Source of the DNA: JAIVJZ01 sp036386515
GTDB taxonomy: Bacteria; Acidobacteriota; Blastocatellia; Pyrinomonadales; Pyrinomonadaceae
Direction of reading: 5' to 3'
Assembly: GCA_036386515.1 (NCBI GenBank)
Contig: DASVVO010000048.1
Coordinates: 24,494-88,493, forward strand
Length of the DNA stretch: 64,000 nt
Part shown: positions 31,603 through 43,346 of the stretch, in pieces
Numbering within the stretch: position 1 is the stretch's first letter
Layout of the letters: the number at the start of each line of letters is the position of its first letter
Notes under the pieces: generated by a model
What the model saw: the letters and a program-made list of their open reading frames with translations, nothing else
Databases searched by the model: none
Told to the model about the DNA's origin: nothing
Made by a program: the position numbers and the translations under genes

Positions 31603-34356
31603 TTGCCGGACACGACGACGGTTTCTCACAGGCCGTCTTTCAATCCTCACCCGCTCGCGCTGCTGGCGGCCTCATTCGCCGCCGGGATACTGCTCGCGCG
31701 CCTGCTCGCGCCGCCACTTTTTATCTCCCTCTTTGCGAGCGCACTGACGACGCTGCTCGCGCTCCTCGCGTTCAAGCGAAGACGGCCTGGGCTTGCGACC
31801 TTGAGCGTCGTGCTGGCGTTCGTGTCGGTTGGCGTGGCGTTGGCGGGAGTCGAAGGGCGCGACATCGGGGCTGGCCGGGTGCGGCGTCTGTACGAGGAGG
31901 GGCGCATCGTCTCGGGCGACCCGGTGGAGGTCACCGGACTCATCGAACGCGCGCCGGAGTTTGCGCCGGACGGCTTTTATCTCAGGCTCGGCGTGGAGTG
32001 GCTGCGCGTGCGTGGGGCGGAGCAGGCGGCCGGGGGCGCGGTGGAATTGTTCGCGCCGGTGCGCGATGCGGGCGCGTGGGGCGCGTACGAGGCGTTGGAG
32101 TTGCGACGCGGGGCGCGTGTGCGCGTGCTCGTCGCGCTCGAACGCGCGGAGGAGTTTCGCAATCCGGGCGGCAGTTCGTTGACGGAATTTTTGGAACGGC
32201 GCGGCGTGGATGCGAGGGGCGCGATCAAGAGTCCGTGGCTCGTGGAAAGACTCGGAGACGAGCGCGTCGCGTTGCCGCTCGTGTGGCTGGAGGCATGGCG
32301 CGAGCAGGTGCGCGTGCGACTGGCGGGACTTTTTTCGGCGGAGACGGCGGGCGTGCTGCAAGCCGCGCTGTTGGGGAATCGCCACGGGTTGTCGCGCGCG
32401 AGCGCGGAGCGTTTTCGCGCGGGCGGCACGTTTCACGTGCTCGTGATCAGCGGCCTCCATATCAGTTTCATCGGCGGCCTCGCGCTGCTCCTGATGCGAC
32501 GCGTGACGGGGCGACGCGCCGTGCAGTTCTTCGTGCCGTGCGTCGTGCTGTGGCTGTATACATTGGCGGTCGGCGCGGAATCGTCGGTGGTGCGCGCGGC
32601 ATTGATGTTTACGGTGGTGGCGCTTGCGCCCGTCGTCGGGCGGCGCGGGGCGACTCTGAACGCGCTCGGCGGCGCGGCGTTAGCCCTGCTGGCGTATCGC
32701 CCGGCGGAACTTTTCGACCCGTCGTTTCAACTCACGTTTCTCTCCGTGCTCGGCATCGTCGCGCTCGGCTGGCCGCTCCTCGAACGCTTGCGCGCGGTCG
32801 GGAGTTGGCATCCGACGCGCGCCACGCCGCGCCCGCCCGCGTGCCCGCGCTGGTTTCGCGTGCTCGGCGAGACTTTGTTCTGGAACGAGCGCGCATGGCG
32901 GCGGGAGTTGGAGCGCAACGTCTACAGTTATCGTTTGTTCAAGACGGGTGCGGGCGTCAAGTTGGCTCGTTGGCGCGTGCAGGCGTTGGCGCGCTACGCC
33001 TTCGGCGCGATGGTTGTCTCCGCGAGCGTGCAAGTGCTGCTGCTGCCGTTGTTCGTCGTCTACTTTCATCGCGTGTCGCTCGCGTCGGTGTGGTTGAACA
33101 TCTTCGTCGGCGGGTTGATGGCCGCCTCGTCGCTCGGCGCGCTGGCGGCGTTGATCCTCGCGCCGGTCAGCGCGGGCGCGGCGTGGCCGTTCGTCTGGCT
33201 GGTGGAGCGGATGAACTGGCTGATGACGCACAGCGTCGATCCGTTCGCGCGCATGGGCGTGGCTTCGTTCAGGCTGCCGGAATACACGGGACGCGCCGCC
33301 GCGATCTATGTTTTGTATTACGTGCCGCTCGCCGTCTTGCTCTTTAGTCTGGCGCGCTGGCGTCCTGTGCGAGCGGAGGCGGCTGCGCCCGGAGCGGACG
33401 GGCGCGCCCTTCGTCGTCGCCGTCGCGCGCGGCGGCTCGCCTGGGCGGGCGCGACGCTCTGCCTCTCGCTGCTCGTGCTGCATCCTCTCAGCGAGGGACG
33501 ACCCGACGGGCGGCTGCGCCTCGACCTGCTCGACGTGGGACAGGGCGACGCCGCGCTGTTGACGTTCCCGAACGGCGCGACATTGCTGGTTGACGCGGGC
33601 GGACGCGCGGAGTTCAGGCCGGGCGCGGGCGAGGTGGAAGACGCGACCCCGGCGCGCTTCGAGCGCGACGCGCGCGGCATCGGCGAGGCGGTCGTGGCGG
33701 AGTACCTGTGGTGGCGCGGCCGTGCGCGCGTCGATTACATTCTGGCGACCCACGCGCACGCCGACCACATGAGCGGCTTGAACGACATCGCGCACAACTT
33801 CCAAGTGCGCGCCGCGTTGTTAGGTCGCGCCGGGGCGGGCGCGGCGGAATCCGCGCGCCTGGCGCAAACGCTCCGGGGCGAGCGCGTGCCCGTCGAACTC
33901 GTCGGGCGCGGCGACAAACTCAAGTTCGGGGCGGTCGAGGTTGAAGTGTTGTGGCCGCCGCGCGCGGGCGAAACATCTCAGGCGTTATCGGTGAACAACG
34001 ATTCGCTGGTGCTCAGCGTGCGCTACGGCTCGCGCGCCTTCCTCTTGACGGGCGACATCGAACGCGACGCGGAGGCCGCGCTCGTCGCGGCGGGCGACGA
34101 ACTTCGCAGCGATGTCGTCAAAGTCGCACACCACGGCAGCCGCACCTCTTCCACGGAATCTTTCGTCGCCGCCGTGCGCCCGTCCGTCGCCGTGGTATCG
34201 GTCGGCCTCGACTCGCCCTTCGGCCATCCCGACAAAAACGTCGTCGCACGCTGGCGCGCGGCCGGGGCGCAGGTTCTCCAGACCGGGCGCAGCGGCACAA
34301 TCACTATCAGCACCGACGGCACGGATTTGAGGGTCGAAACTTTCGTCCGCGAATGA
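31603..34356 (+). CDS. comEC: ComEC/Rec2-family DNA uptake channel
   Basis: This 917-residue inner-membrane protein imports single-stranded DNA during natural transformation. It has an N-terminal membrane hairpin and DUF4131-like soluble part, the Competence domain (FHVLVISGLHISFIGGLALL, VGAESSVVRAALMFTVVALA) and a C-terminal metallo-beta-lactamase domain with THAHADHMSGL (about residue 717) and VAHHGSRTSS. The annotated TTG start is 2 bases after the transposon end and has no ribosome-binding site, so the natural 5' end or promoter was probably displaced. The first membrane segment is intact, so the protein may still be made. The insertion could reduce competence. Confidence 0.92.
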   Translation: MPDTTTVSHRPSFNPHPLALLAASFAAGILLARLLAPPLFISLFASALTTLLALLAFKRRRPGLATLSVVLAFVSVGVALAGVEGRDIGAGRVRRLYEEGRIVSGDPVEVTGLIERAPEFAPDGFYLRLGVEWLRVRGAEQAAGGAVELFAPVRDAGAWGAYEALELRRGARVRVLVALERAEEFRNPGGSSLTEFLERRGVDARGAIKSPWLVERLGDERVALPLVWLEAWREQVRVRLAGLFSAETAGVLQAALLGNRHGLSRASAERFRAGGTFHVLVISGLHISFIGGLALLLMRRVTGRRAVQFFVPCVVLWLYTLAVGAESSVVRAALMFTVVALAPVVGRRGATLNALGGAALALLAYRPAELFDPSFQLTFLSVLGIVALGWPLLERLRAVGSWHPTRATPRPPACPRWFRVLGETLFWNERAWRRELERNVYSYRLFKTGAGVKLARWRVQALARYAFGAMVVSASVQVLLLPLFVVYFHRVSLASVWLNIFVGGLMAASSLGALAALILAPVSAGAAWPFVWLVERMNWLMTHSVDPFARMGVASFRLPEYTGRAAAIYVLYYVPLAVLLFSLARWRPVRAEAAAPGADGRALRRRRRARRLAWAGATLCLSLLVLHPLSEGRPDGRLRLDLLDVGQGDAALLTFPNGATLLVDAGGRAEFRPGAGEVEDATPARFERDARGIGEAVVAEYLWWRGRARVDYILATHAHADHMSGLNDIAHNFQVRAALLGRAGAGAAESARLAQTLRGERVPVELVGRGDKLKFGAVEVEVLWPPRAGETSQALSVNNDSLVLSVRYGSRAFLLTGDIERDAEAALVAAGDELRSDVVKVAHHGSRTSSTESFVAAVRPSVAVVSVGLDSPFGHPDKNVVARWRAAGAQVLQTGRSGTITISTDGTDLRVETFVRE

Positions 34357-34609
34357 CGCGCGGATGAACCGGCGGGACGCGGAAGGCGCGAAGGAATCTT
34401 TATCAGTCTTCCGCGCCTTCACGCCGCCCGTGCGCCTTGCCGCGTCGCGCCGGTAAGACACGGGCAGGGCGGGCGGCGGGGCAGGTGACAGGGAAACCTC
34501 GTGCGTGTAAATTGTTTGAACTATCCGGTGGCGACTGAATGAGCGTCGCGGTGATTCATGCCGGGCGAGATCGGAAGAGTTGCGAATAAATCAACGTGGG
34601 GGGCAAGCA

Positions 34610-34984
34610 ATGCCAGAATCCGGGACGGCGAACGCATCGCCGCTTTATGACGAACGCCCGTGGGGGACGTTTACGGTGCTCGACGAGGGCGAGAACTACA
34701 AGGTCAAGCGCATCGAAGTGTTGCCGGGGAAGCGTCTGAGTTACCAGAAGCACGCGCAACGCGCCGAGCACTGGATGGTGGTGGCGGGCGAGGCCAAAGT
34801 GACTCTGGACGACGAAGAGATCACGGTGTCAACGGGCAACACCATAGACATTCCCATCGAGGCGAAGCATCGCGTCGAAAATCCCGGCACGACGCCGTTG
34901 GTCTTCATCGAAATCCAGCGCGGCTCCTATCTCGGCGAAGACGACATCGTGCGTTTCAACGACGATTTCGGCCGGGCGGAGTGA
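34610..34984 (+). CDS. Mannose-6-phosphate isomerase-type cupin
   Basis: This 124-residue single-cupin protein resembles the C-terminal domain of type II PMI/mannose-1-phosphate guanylyltransferase: DERPWGTFTVLDEGENYKVK, then LPGKRLSYQKHAQRAEHWMV and IDIPIEAKHRVENPG provide the metal-binding His/Gln/Glu set. It probably isomerises a phosphosugar or is a stand-alone PMI for GDP-mannose supply. ATG 34610 follows a ggggggcaagca site. The 253 bases upstream, after comEC, contain a 9-bp inverted repeat (34382–34390 with 34412–34420) and no gene. Confidence 0.88.
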   Translation: MPESGTANASPLYDERPWGTFTVLDEGENYKVKRIEVLPGKRLSYQKHAQRAEHWMVVAGEAKVTLDDEEITVSTGNTIDIPIEAKHRVENPGTTPLVFIEIQRGSYLGEDDIVRFNDDFGRAE

Positions 34985-35094
34985 GTTTCAGATTTCAGGT
35001 TTCAAGTTTCAGATTTAGAGTTTCAAGTTTCAGGTTTCAAGTTTGAAAGGCTCGAAGCTCAGTCTTGAAACCTGAAACCTGAAACTTGAAACTA
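34985..35094. repeat. TTTCAGATTTCAGG inverted repeat tract
   Basis: gtttcagatttcaggtttcaag variants, then a short spacer (gaaaggctcgaagctcag), then complementary gaaacctgaaacctgaaac. It sits exactly between convergent cupin and glycerate-kinase genes, where a bidirectional terminator would be expected. Confidence 0.85.
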
Positions 35095-36468
35095 TCTTGC
35101 GAGCAGGAGACGCAGGTCGCGGACGTTGGTGCCGGTTGCGCCGGTGGTGACGGCGTCGCCGAGGGCGGCGAAAAAGGTGTGGGCGTCGCTCGCGGCCAGA
35201 AATTGTTGTGCGTCGAGCGAGAGCGCGCGGGCGCGTGCGAGCGTCGTGTCGTCGCATAACGCACCGGCCGCCGGACTGTTGCCGTCGATGCCGTCCGTGC
35301 CCGCGCTCAACGCGACGAGAGGCGTGGCGTCGCCGGACGACGAGCGCGCCGCCGCGTGAGCTTCCATCTCGAACGCGCAACGCAAGACCGTCTCGGCGTT
35401 GCGCCCACCGATACCCGCGCCGCGCACCGGGCATGAAAACTCGCCGCCGGAAATCAAGCACACCGCGTGCCCTCCCTCCCGCCGTCGCAAATCCAACAGA
35501 CGCGAGACCAGTAACCCCGCGCCTTCCGCAACCTCCTGCTCCGACACGTCGCGTGCAACCTCGACCGTGAAGCCGAGCGCGGCGGCGGCATCGGCCGCAC
35601 GCGCCAGCGCGTCTTCGTTATCGAGCAGCGTTTGATGACGGCGCAACGCGGCGCGATGCGTCTCCGCCGTCGGGCGGCGCGGTCGCTCGACGGCGCGCAG
35701 AATCGAGGCGGGGAGGCGCGCGGCGAGTTGGTAACGATCAACGATCCCGGACGCATCGTGCGACTTATCCGGGAAAGAGAAAGTGGGGCCGGAAGCGACG
35801 TTGTAAGGCTCATCGCGTTTCGTGTCGGAGATGATAAGCGAAATTTGCGCGGCGCGTGCGGCGCGTGCGGCGAGGCCGCCGCCTTTCACCGACGAGAACG
35901 CGCGCCGCACGGAGTTGATCTCGTTGATGCTCGCGCCGCAAGAGACCAGAGCGCGATTTGCCGCGCGCAACTCATCGAGCGTGATCGATTCTTCGCACGG
36001 CCATTCGAGCATCGCGGAGCCGCCGCCGGAGATGAGGAAGATGACGAGCGCGTGCGGCGCGGCGGCCTCGGCCGCACGCAACAGGGCGAAGGCCGCGCTC
36101 GCCGCTTCGAGGCTCGACTCATTCGGCAGCGGGTGGCCGCCCGCGAACACCTGCCAACGCCCGGACAAGCTGAGGCTCAGAGGCGGCGCGGAGACGACTC
36201 CGCCCATGAGCGCGTCGCCCAGCACTTCATCTAGGGCGGAGGCCATCGCCCCGGCCGCTTTGCCGAAGGCGATCGAGTAGATGGCGAGCGGCTGTGTGTT
36301 CAGATTGAATTCGGTGTCGAGGATGTTGAGCCGCGCGTCGGCGAAGTTGAGCGCGCGGCGGACGGCGGCGTGTGCGTCCAGGTTGGCGAGCGTGGCGTCG
36401 AAGATGGAGCGCGCGGCGCGGCGCAGAGAGTCTTGAGCGTTCAAAGCAAATCGGTCAAACTCAGTCAA
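35092..36468 (-). CDS. Glycerate 2-kinase (MOFRL/GckA family)
   Basis: This enzyme of about 458 residues phosphorylates D-glycerate. An N-terminal DUF4147 domain is seen in YSIAFGKAAGAMASALDEVL, FAGGHPLPNESSLEAA, FLISGGGSAMLEWP and INEINSVRRAFSSVKGGGLA. The C-terminal MOFRL signature is GIGGRNAETVLRC with LVALSAGTDGIDGNSPAAGA. TTG 36468 is chosen because it overlaps the comEA-like stop by 8 bases, giving a normal protein length; the longer frame is a shadow. The stop borders the repeat tract. Confidence 0.9.
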   Translation of the reverse strand: MTEFDRFALNAQDSLRRAARSIFDATLANLDAHAAVRRALNFADARLNILDTEFNLNTQPLAIYSIAFGKAAGAMASALDEVLGDALMGGVVSAPPLSLSLSGRWQVFAGGHPLPNESSLEAASAAFALLRAAEAAAPHALVIFLISGGGSAMLEWPCEESITLDELRAANRALVSCGASINEINSVRRAFSSVKGGGLAARAARAAQISLIISDTKRDEPYNVASGPTFSFPDKSHDASGIVDRYQLAARLPASILRAVERPRRPTAETHRAALRRHQTLLDNEDALARAADAAAALGFTVEVARDVSEQEVAEGAGLLVSRLLDLRRREGGHAVCLISGGEFSCPVRGAGIGGRNAETVLRCAFEMEAHAAARSSSGDATPLVALSAGTDGIDGNSPAAGALCDDTTLARARALSLDAQQFLAASDAHTFFAALGDAVTTGATGTNVRDLRLLLAR

Positions 36469-36850
36469 CGGTGACGAAGGCGCGCAAGGCCGCGAAGCGT
36501 CGCTCGCTGATGCCGCGCACGATGATGAGATGTTCGACGCGGCGAAACGCTCCGTGCCGCTCACGGTGTTCGACGATGCGGGCGGCCAGCCCCGCGCCGA
36601 TGCCGGGCAGACGCTCCAACTCCGCGCGCGAAGCGGTGTTGAGATTGATGAGCGTCTCGGCCGGGGCGGGCGGCGCGGGCGCGAGTCCGGAAGTTGTGAG
36701 ACTACTCACATCTCCGGCGCGGCGGGGCAACTTAACACACGAAGAGACGCATGCGAACATGAGCGCGTGGCATAACAACACAAGCGGGAGAAAGCGCGTG
36801 CGCCGCTCTGCCGGGCGTTGCTTGCGAGCTTCAAAATGTTGAGCGTTCAA
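36461..36850 (-). CDS. ComEA-like helix-hairpin-helix protein with lipoprotein/secretion signal
   Basis: This is a small protein with a hydrophobic N-terminal segment, RFLPLVLLCHALMFACVSSC, that could be a lipoprotein signal. A Pro/Ala linker follows, then a ComEA-type HhH domain: INLNTASRAELERLPGIGAG, RIVEHRERHGAF and VRGISERRF. ComEA binds double-stranded DNA and feeds ComEC, whose gene lies 2 kb away. The start is uncertain: TTG at 36850 or at 36904. It overlaps the glycerate-kinase start. The 36905–37114 gap upstream has no gene. Confidence 0.8.
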   Translation of the reverse strand: MNAQHFEARKQRPAERRTRFLPLVLLCHALMFACVSSCVKLPRRAGDVSSLTTSGLAPAPPAPAETLINLNTASRAELERLPGIGAGLAARIVEHRERHGAFRRVEHLIIVRGISERRFAALRAFVTVD

Positions 36851-37114
36851 GGCTTTAACGGCCTCTGAAACAGGAATGCAAAACTTTGCCGCCAAGATGT
36901 GCAAAATGCTAGAAGTCCAAAGTTGTCAGGAACTTGTAACGCCAAAAAGCGATTTTTCCACAGGGTTTTCCACAGTAACTGTGGAAAAGTTGCCGGAACG
37001 ATGTTTCGCTGGAGGAATCGCGGGTTTCGGCGCGCGAATCGCACCGCGAGAGAGTCGCGCCTCAGCGCGTTGCTTTTTAGTTCGCGCCCCGAAATCCTTG
37101 ATTCCTCCGTCCCG

Positions 37115-39796
<2,682 letters not shown>

Positions 39797-39804
39797 AGCT
39801 TTTA

Positions 39805-39890
39805 AGTGTCAAGTTTCGGGTTTCAAGTTTCAGGACTGAGGTTTGAAGTTCTTTAACTTGAAACCTGCAACCTCCAACTCGAAACTTTTT
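39805..39890. repeat. TTTCAAGTTTCAGG inverted repeat tract
   Basis: This is the third copy of the same family, between ftsK and prfB: agtttcgggtttcaagtttcagg, spacer, then cttgaaacctgcaacc. It is non-coding. Confidence 0.8.
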
Positions 39891-39892
39891 CA

Positions 39893-41009
39893 TCAGGCCG
39901 CGCGGCGCGACAGCAGATAAGCCTTGATGAAGTCGTCCAGGTCGCCCGCGAGCACCGCATCAACGTCGCCGCGTTCGAGCTTCGTGCGCGCGTCTTTCAC
40001 CAGCCGGTAGGGCGCGAGGACGTAGTTTCTGATCTGCGAGCCGAAGGAGATGTCGGCCTTGTTCGCTTCGAGCGCGGCGGTTTCGGCCTGCCGCTTCTCC
40101 AGTTCGAGTTCGTAGAGCCGCGAGCGCAGCACTTGCATGGCGACGGCGCGGTTCTGGTGTTGCGAGCGTTGGTTCTGGCACTGGACGACGATGTTCGTCG
40201 GGAGATGTGTGATACGCACGGCCGAGTCGGTCGTGTTGATGTGCTGGCCGCCCGCTCCGGTGGCGCGATAGGTGTCCACGCGCAAGTCCTTCTCCTGCAC
40301 CTCGACCTCGATGGTCTCGTCGATTTCCGGGTAGACGAACAGCGACGCGAAACTGGTATGACGCCGCGCCGCCTGATCGAACGGCGAGATACGCACCAGC
40401 CGATGCACGCCCGCCTCGGCCGCCAGCAGCCCGTAGGCGTACTCGCCTTCGACGCGAAACGTGACGCTCTTGATGCCCGCCTCATCGCCCGGTTGGTGGT
40501 CGATGATCTCGGTCTTGAAGCCGCGCCGCTCCGCCCATTTCAGATACATGCGCAGCAGCATCTCAGCCCAGTCTTGAGATTCCGTGCCGCCCGCGCCGGG
40601 GTGGACGGTGCAGATGGCGTTGCGCGCATCGTTCTGCCCCGCGAGCAGCATCTCGGTTTCGGCCTCGCCGATTTCGCGTTCGAGCCGCTCGACGAGCGCG
40701 CGCAGTTCGCTCAAACTGTCTGCGTCCTCGCCGCCTTCGGCGAATTCAAAGAGCACGCCCGCATCCCCGACCGCCGACTCGAATCCCTGCTGGCGGCTGA
40801 TCACGCGTTCCAGACGGCTGCGCTGCTGCAACGACTTCTGCGCCGCTTCCTGATCGTTCCAGAAGTCTTGCGCGGAGGCCTGCGTCTCGATCTGTTTCAA
40901 CTCATCCTGCTTCGACGCGACATCAAAGAAACCTCCCGAGTTGCTCGACGCGCGCACGCAGGTCGTCGTAACTGCTTCGCAACTCTTGAACTGTTAAAGT
41001 CTCTAACAT
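39893..41009 (-). CDS. prfB: Peptide chain release factor 2, expressed by programmed +1 frameshift
   Basis: RF2 ends translation at UGA and UAA. Frame 1 runs from ATG 41009 (GGAGGTTTA upstream) as MLETLTVQELRSSYDDLRAR and so on to CTT TGA at 40928–40923. The second frame continues after a +1 shift as DVASKQDELKQIE to 39893. The site has the canonical internal Shine–Dalgarno GGGAGG just upstream of TTTCTTTGA. Later signatures are the GGQ motif in ATGAGGQHINTTDSAVRIT and a PA(V/T)F-region recognition loop upstream. Autoregulation through RF2 level is established for this arrangement. Confidence 0.96.
40923..40936 (-). promoter_or_regulatory. prfB +1 frameshift signal
   Basis: On the minus strand GGAGG, a 3-base spacer and CTTTGA: the ribosome slips from CUU to UUU when RF2 is scarce. 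The in-frame TGA is codon 29. Confidence 0.93.
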
Positions 41010-41032
41010 TAAACCTCCGAAAAACCGTCAAT

Positions 41033-41130
41033 TGTCCGTGGTCAGTAGTCCGTCGTCAGTTGTTAGTTACCCGCGACTATCGCGTCAGCGGTTGAATCTG
41101 CGACGGACAACGGACAACTGACTAGTGACC
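41033..41130. repeat. GGTCAGT/GTCCG inverted repeat tract
   Basis: attgtccgtggtcagtagtc and a partner (gacaacggacaactgacta) flank a central segment; this is the same family as 1857–2010. Its downstream half is inside the last codons of lnt, whose tail (LLLVTSQLSVVRRRFNR) is therefore repeat-encoded. Confidence 0.8.
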
Positions 41131-42770
41131 AATAGCAAAATACTAAAAGCGGCGCAGAGGGCGACGAAGAGGTCGCCGTGGCGCGTGTAAAAAGTTTTGC
41201 CGCCGGTCGCGCGCGTGATCGCCCACGTGCGCGTGGCGGGCTGGAAACTGCCGGTCGCGTCCCACACTTCGCCGCGCGGCGTGATGCGCGCGCTGATGCC
41301 CGTATTCGTCACGCGCAGCACGGGGCGACGATTTTCGACCGCGCGCAGGACGGCGTTTGCCAGATGCTGGCGCAGCACCGGCGTCTCCCCGAGATAGCCG
41401 TCGTTTGAGATGTTGATGAGCACGTCTGCGCCTGCGTCCGCGAACCGGCGGGCGATTGAGGGAAAGGCCGACTCGAAACAGATAAAGACTCCCGCGCGTG
41501 TCGCGCCGATGGGCAGCAACGTGTAGTTGGCCCCCGGCGTAAAATCCCCGACGATGCCGCTCACCAGCCACGCGGGCGGAAACCAGCGCGGCAGCGGCAC
41601 GTATTCGCCAAACGGCAACAGGCGAATCTTATCATACTGTGCGACGACCCGACCCGATCCGTTGACCATCACCGCCGAGTTGTACGCGCCGCCCGCGGGC
41701 GCGGGTTCGAGCGAATTGAAGATGACCGCTGTGCCGTGCTCGCGTGCGAAGCGTTCGACGATTTCACGAAACACTTCATCCTGAGCGTAAGCGAAGTTCA
41801 TCGGCGACTCAGGCCACACCACCACTCTCGGCAATGCGAGCAGGTTGCGGTATCGAGCCTCCGCCGCGCCGGGCACGCGTTCGTCAATGTCGCCAAACCA
41901 CTCCTGCATCCGCGCGCGTGTCGCCGCCAGCGCGTCGCCGCTCACCTGTAGATGCCGGTTGACGAGCGCGTCCGTCTCCGCTTGAGTCCGCCCGAAGTTC
42001 ACGGACACGTTCGGCTGAATCGCAATGACGACCGCATCCGGCGGCCGTCCGTGCGGTGGTTCGGCCGCGCCCCGCGCGCTCAGTAAAAGAGCGAGCGCGA
42101 CCATGGCGCAAGCGGCCGCCGCCGTCGCCAGCGCGCGCGCGTCTCGCTTGAAGTATAAAAGCGCGACCGCCGCGTTGGTCGTTAAAATTAGAAAACCTAT
42201 CGCATAGACGCCGCCCCAGGCGGCCGGTTGGATGAGCGCGGGGTGGAAGGCTTGCGAGTAGCCGACGGCGTTCCAGAGTTGTCCGGTCGCAGCGAGTCGC
42301 GCCCATTCCGACGCCGCCCACAGCGGCGGCGCGGCGACGAGAGCAAACACGCCCCAACGCGCGCAGAGACGCGCGAGCGCGAACGCGAAGATGGCGGGAA
42401 AGAGTCCGACGATGACGACGACGGGGACGAGCAGGGCATAGGCCAGCGGGCGCGGCAGCCCGCCGTAGTGAATCATGGAATGCGTGAGCCACCAGCAGGA
42501 GCCGTAAAAAAAGAGCGCGCCCGCGAGCCACCCGAGGACGAAGGCCTGGCGCGTGCGCTCCACGCGCGCCGCGGCCACGAGCAGGGGCACGAGACCCACC
42601 CACGCGAGCGGCCACAAGTTAAAATCAGGGAACGAGAGGACGAGCAGAAACGCCGAGAGCACGGCCAACAACGCGTGGCTTCGCGCCGGGACAGCGTCGC
42701 GCACGCCCGCGCGAAACTTCTCGCGTCGCCCGGCCGCCTTCGGCGCATCGAGGATAAGAGCCGTCTGCAC
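41085..42770 (-). CDS. lnt: Apolipoprotein N-acyltransferase Lnt
   Basis: This 561-residue inner-membrane enzyme adds the third acyl chain to lipoproteins. Several membrane helices occupy the first 230 residues (LLAVLSAFLLVLSFPDFNLW, CWWLTHSMIHYGGLPRPLAY). They are followed by a nitrilase-like periplasmic domain with the catalytic Glu in VVVWPESPMNFAY, Lys in YDKIRLLPFGEY and Cys in GVFICFESAFPSIARRF. The C-terminal end has one more membrane helix and runs into the repeat tract. It is followed by prfB on the same strand with a 75-base gap, so co-transcription is plausible. Confidence 0.93.
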   Translation of the reverse strand: MQTALILDAPKAAGRREKFRAGVRDAVPARSHALLAVLSAFLLVLSFPDFNLWPLAWVGLVPLLVAAARVERTRQAFVLGWLAGALFFYGSCWWLTHSMIHYGGLPRPLAYALLVPVVVIVGLFPAIFAFALARLCARWGVFALVAAPPLWAASEWARLAATGQLWNAVGYSQAFHPALIQPAAWGGVYAIGFLILTTNAAVALLYFKRDARALATAAAACAMVALALLLSARGAAEPPHGRPPDAVVIAIQPNVSVNFGRTQAETDALVNRHLQVSGDALAATRARMQEWFGDIDERVPGAAEARYRNLLALPRVVVWPESPMNFAYAQDEVFREIVERFAREHGTAVIFNSLEPAPAGGAYNSAVMVNGSGRVVAQYDKIRLLPFGEYVPLPRWFPPAWLVSGIVGDFTPGANYTLLPIGATRAGVFICFESAFPSIARRFADAGADVLINISNDGYLGETPVLRQHLANAVLRAVENRRPVLRVTNTGISARITPRGEVWDATGSFQPATRTWAITRATGGKTFYTRHGDLFVALCAAFSILLLVTSQLSVVRRRFNR

Positions 42771-42911
42771 GCGGGCGAGTTTAGCAGAGACGAAGCGCGC
42801 CGGACACGCGCGTGCGGGCGAAAATTTACGGGGCGCGAAAATATTTTTCCGGGGTCACAAATTCGTGGAGCGCGTGCGGCAAAACGTTTACGGTTTGCGG
42901 CAAAAGAGCGG

Positions 42912-42939
42912 AAATTTGTCACCGCCCAGTGACAAATTT
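42912..42939. promoter_or_regulatory. Perfect inverted repeat upstream of lnt
   Basis: AAATTTGTCAC and GTGACAAATTT are an 11-bp perfect repeat with a 6-base loop, about 140 bases upstream of the lnt start. A related half (GTCACAAATT) occurs near 42854. It could be an operator. The 42771–43346 gap has no gene apart from this and the terminator below. Confidence 0.5.
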
Positions 42940-43029
42940 TGTCGCGCTGACACCGGACGACCCTGGCGCTAGAATGCGCCGGTTGTCGTAAGTCGCCGCG
43001 GCAAAACGCACGCGCGGGCAATAACAGGC

Positions 43030-43079
43030 AAAAAAAAGCCCTGTAAAAAGCAGGAGAACCCGGTCACCTGACCGGGTTC
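43030..43079 (-). terminator. Rho-independent-like terminator, leftward
   Basis: GAACCCGGTC (43056–43065) pairs perfectly with GACCGGGTTC (43070–43079) around a 4-base loop. On the minus strand it is followed by a CTGCTTTTTACAG segment and a run of eight T. It lies about 270 bases after the NfeD-like gene. Confidence 0.65.
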
Positions 43080-43346
43080 TTGATAGATATGTTTTAAGGG
43101 GATTGCTCGGCGGGCGGCTGGAGTAGCGGCAGGCCACTCTCAGAGAAGTGAAGGCGGCGGGGTCACGATTTAACTTCTTTCGTGCTTGCCACTTCTCCAT
43201 TTAGCACGTCGCGTGCCACAGAAAAGGGAACGGGGTCGGGCGATGATTTTAGGGTCGTGCGGAAGCGGCGACGCGGGCGGCGAGCGATTGTTTGAACGCC
43301 CCCGGCGCGCAACGTGAGAAGCGCGAAGGCGGAGTAGGCGAACACG

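Noticed and set aside
31998..33347. 449-residue Arg-rich gene
   Set aside because: Alternative-frame shadow of comEC.
34382..34420. Terminator after comEC
   Set aside because: A 9-bp stem exists but there is no T-run on the plus strand.
40923..40957. prfB nonsense mutation or sequencing error
   Set aside because: The TGA is the canonical RF2 autoregulatory frameshift site with its internal Shine–Dalgarno.
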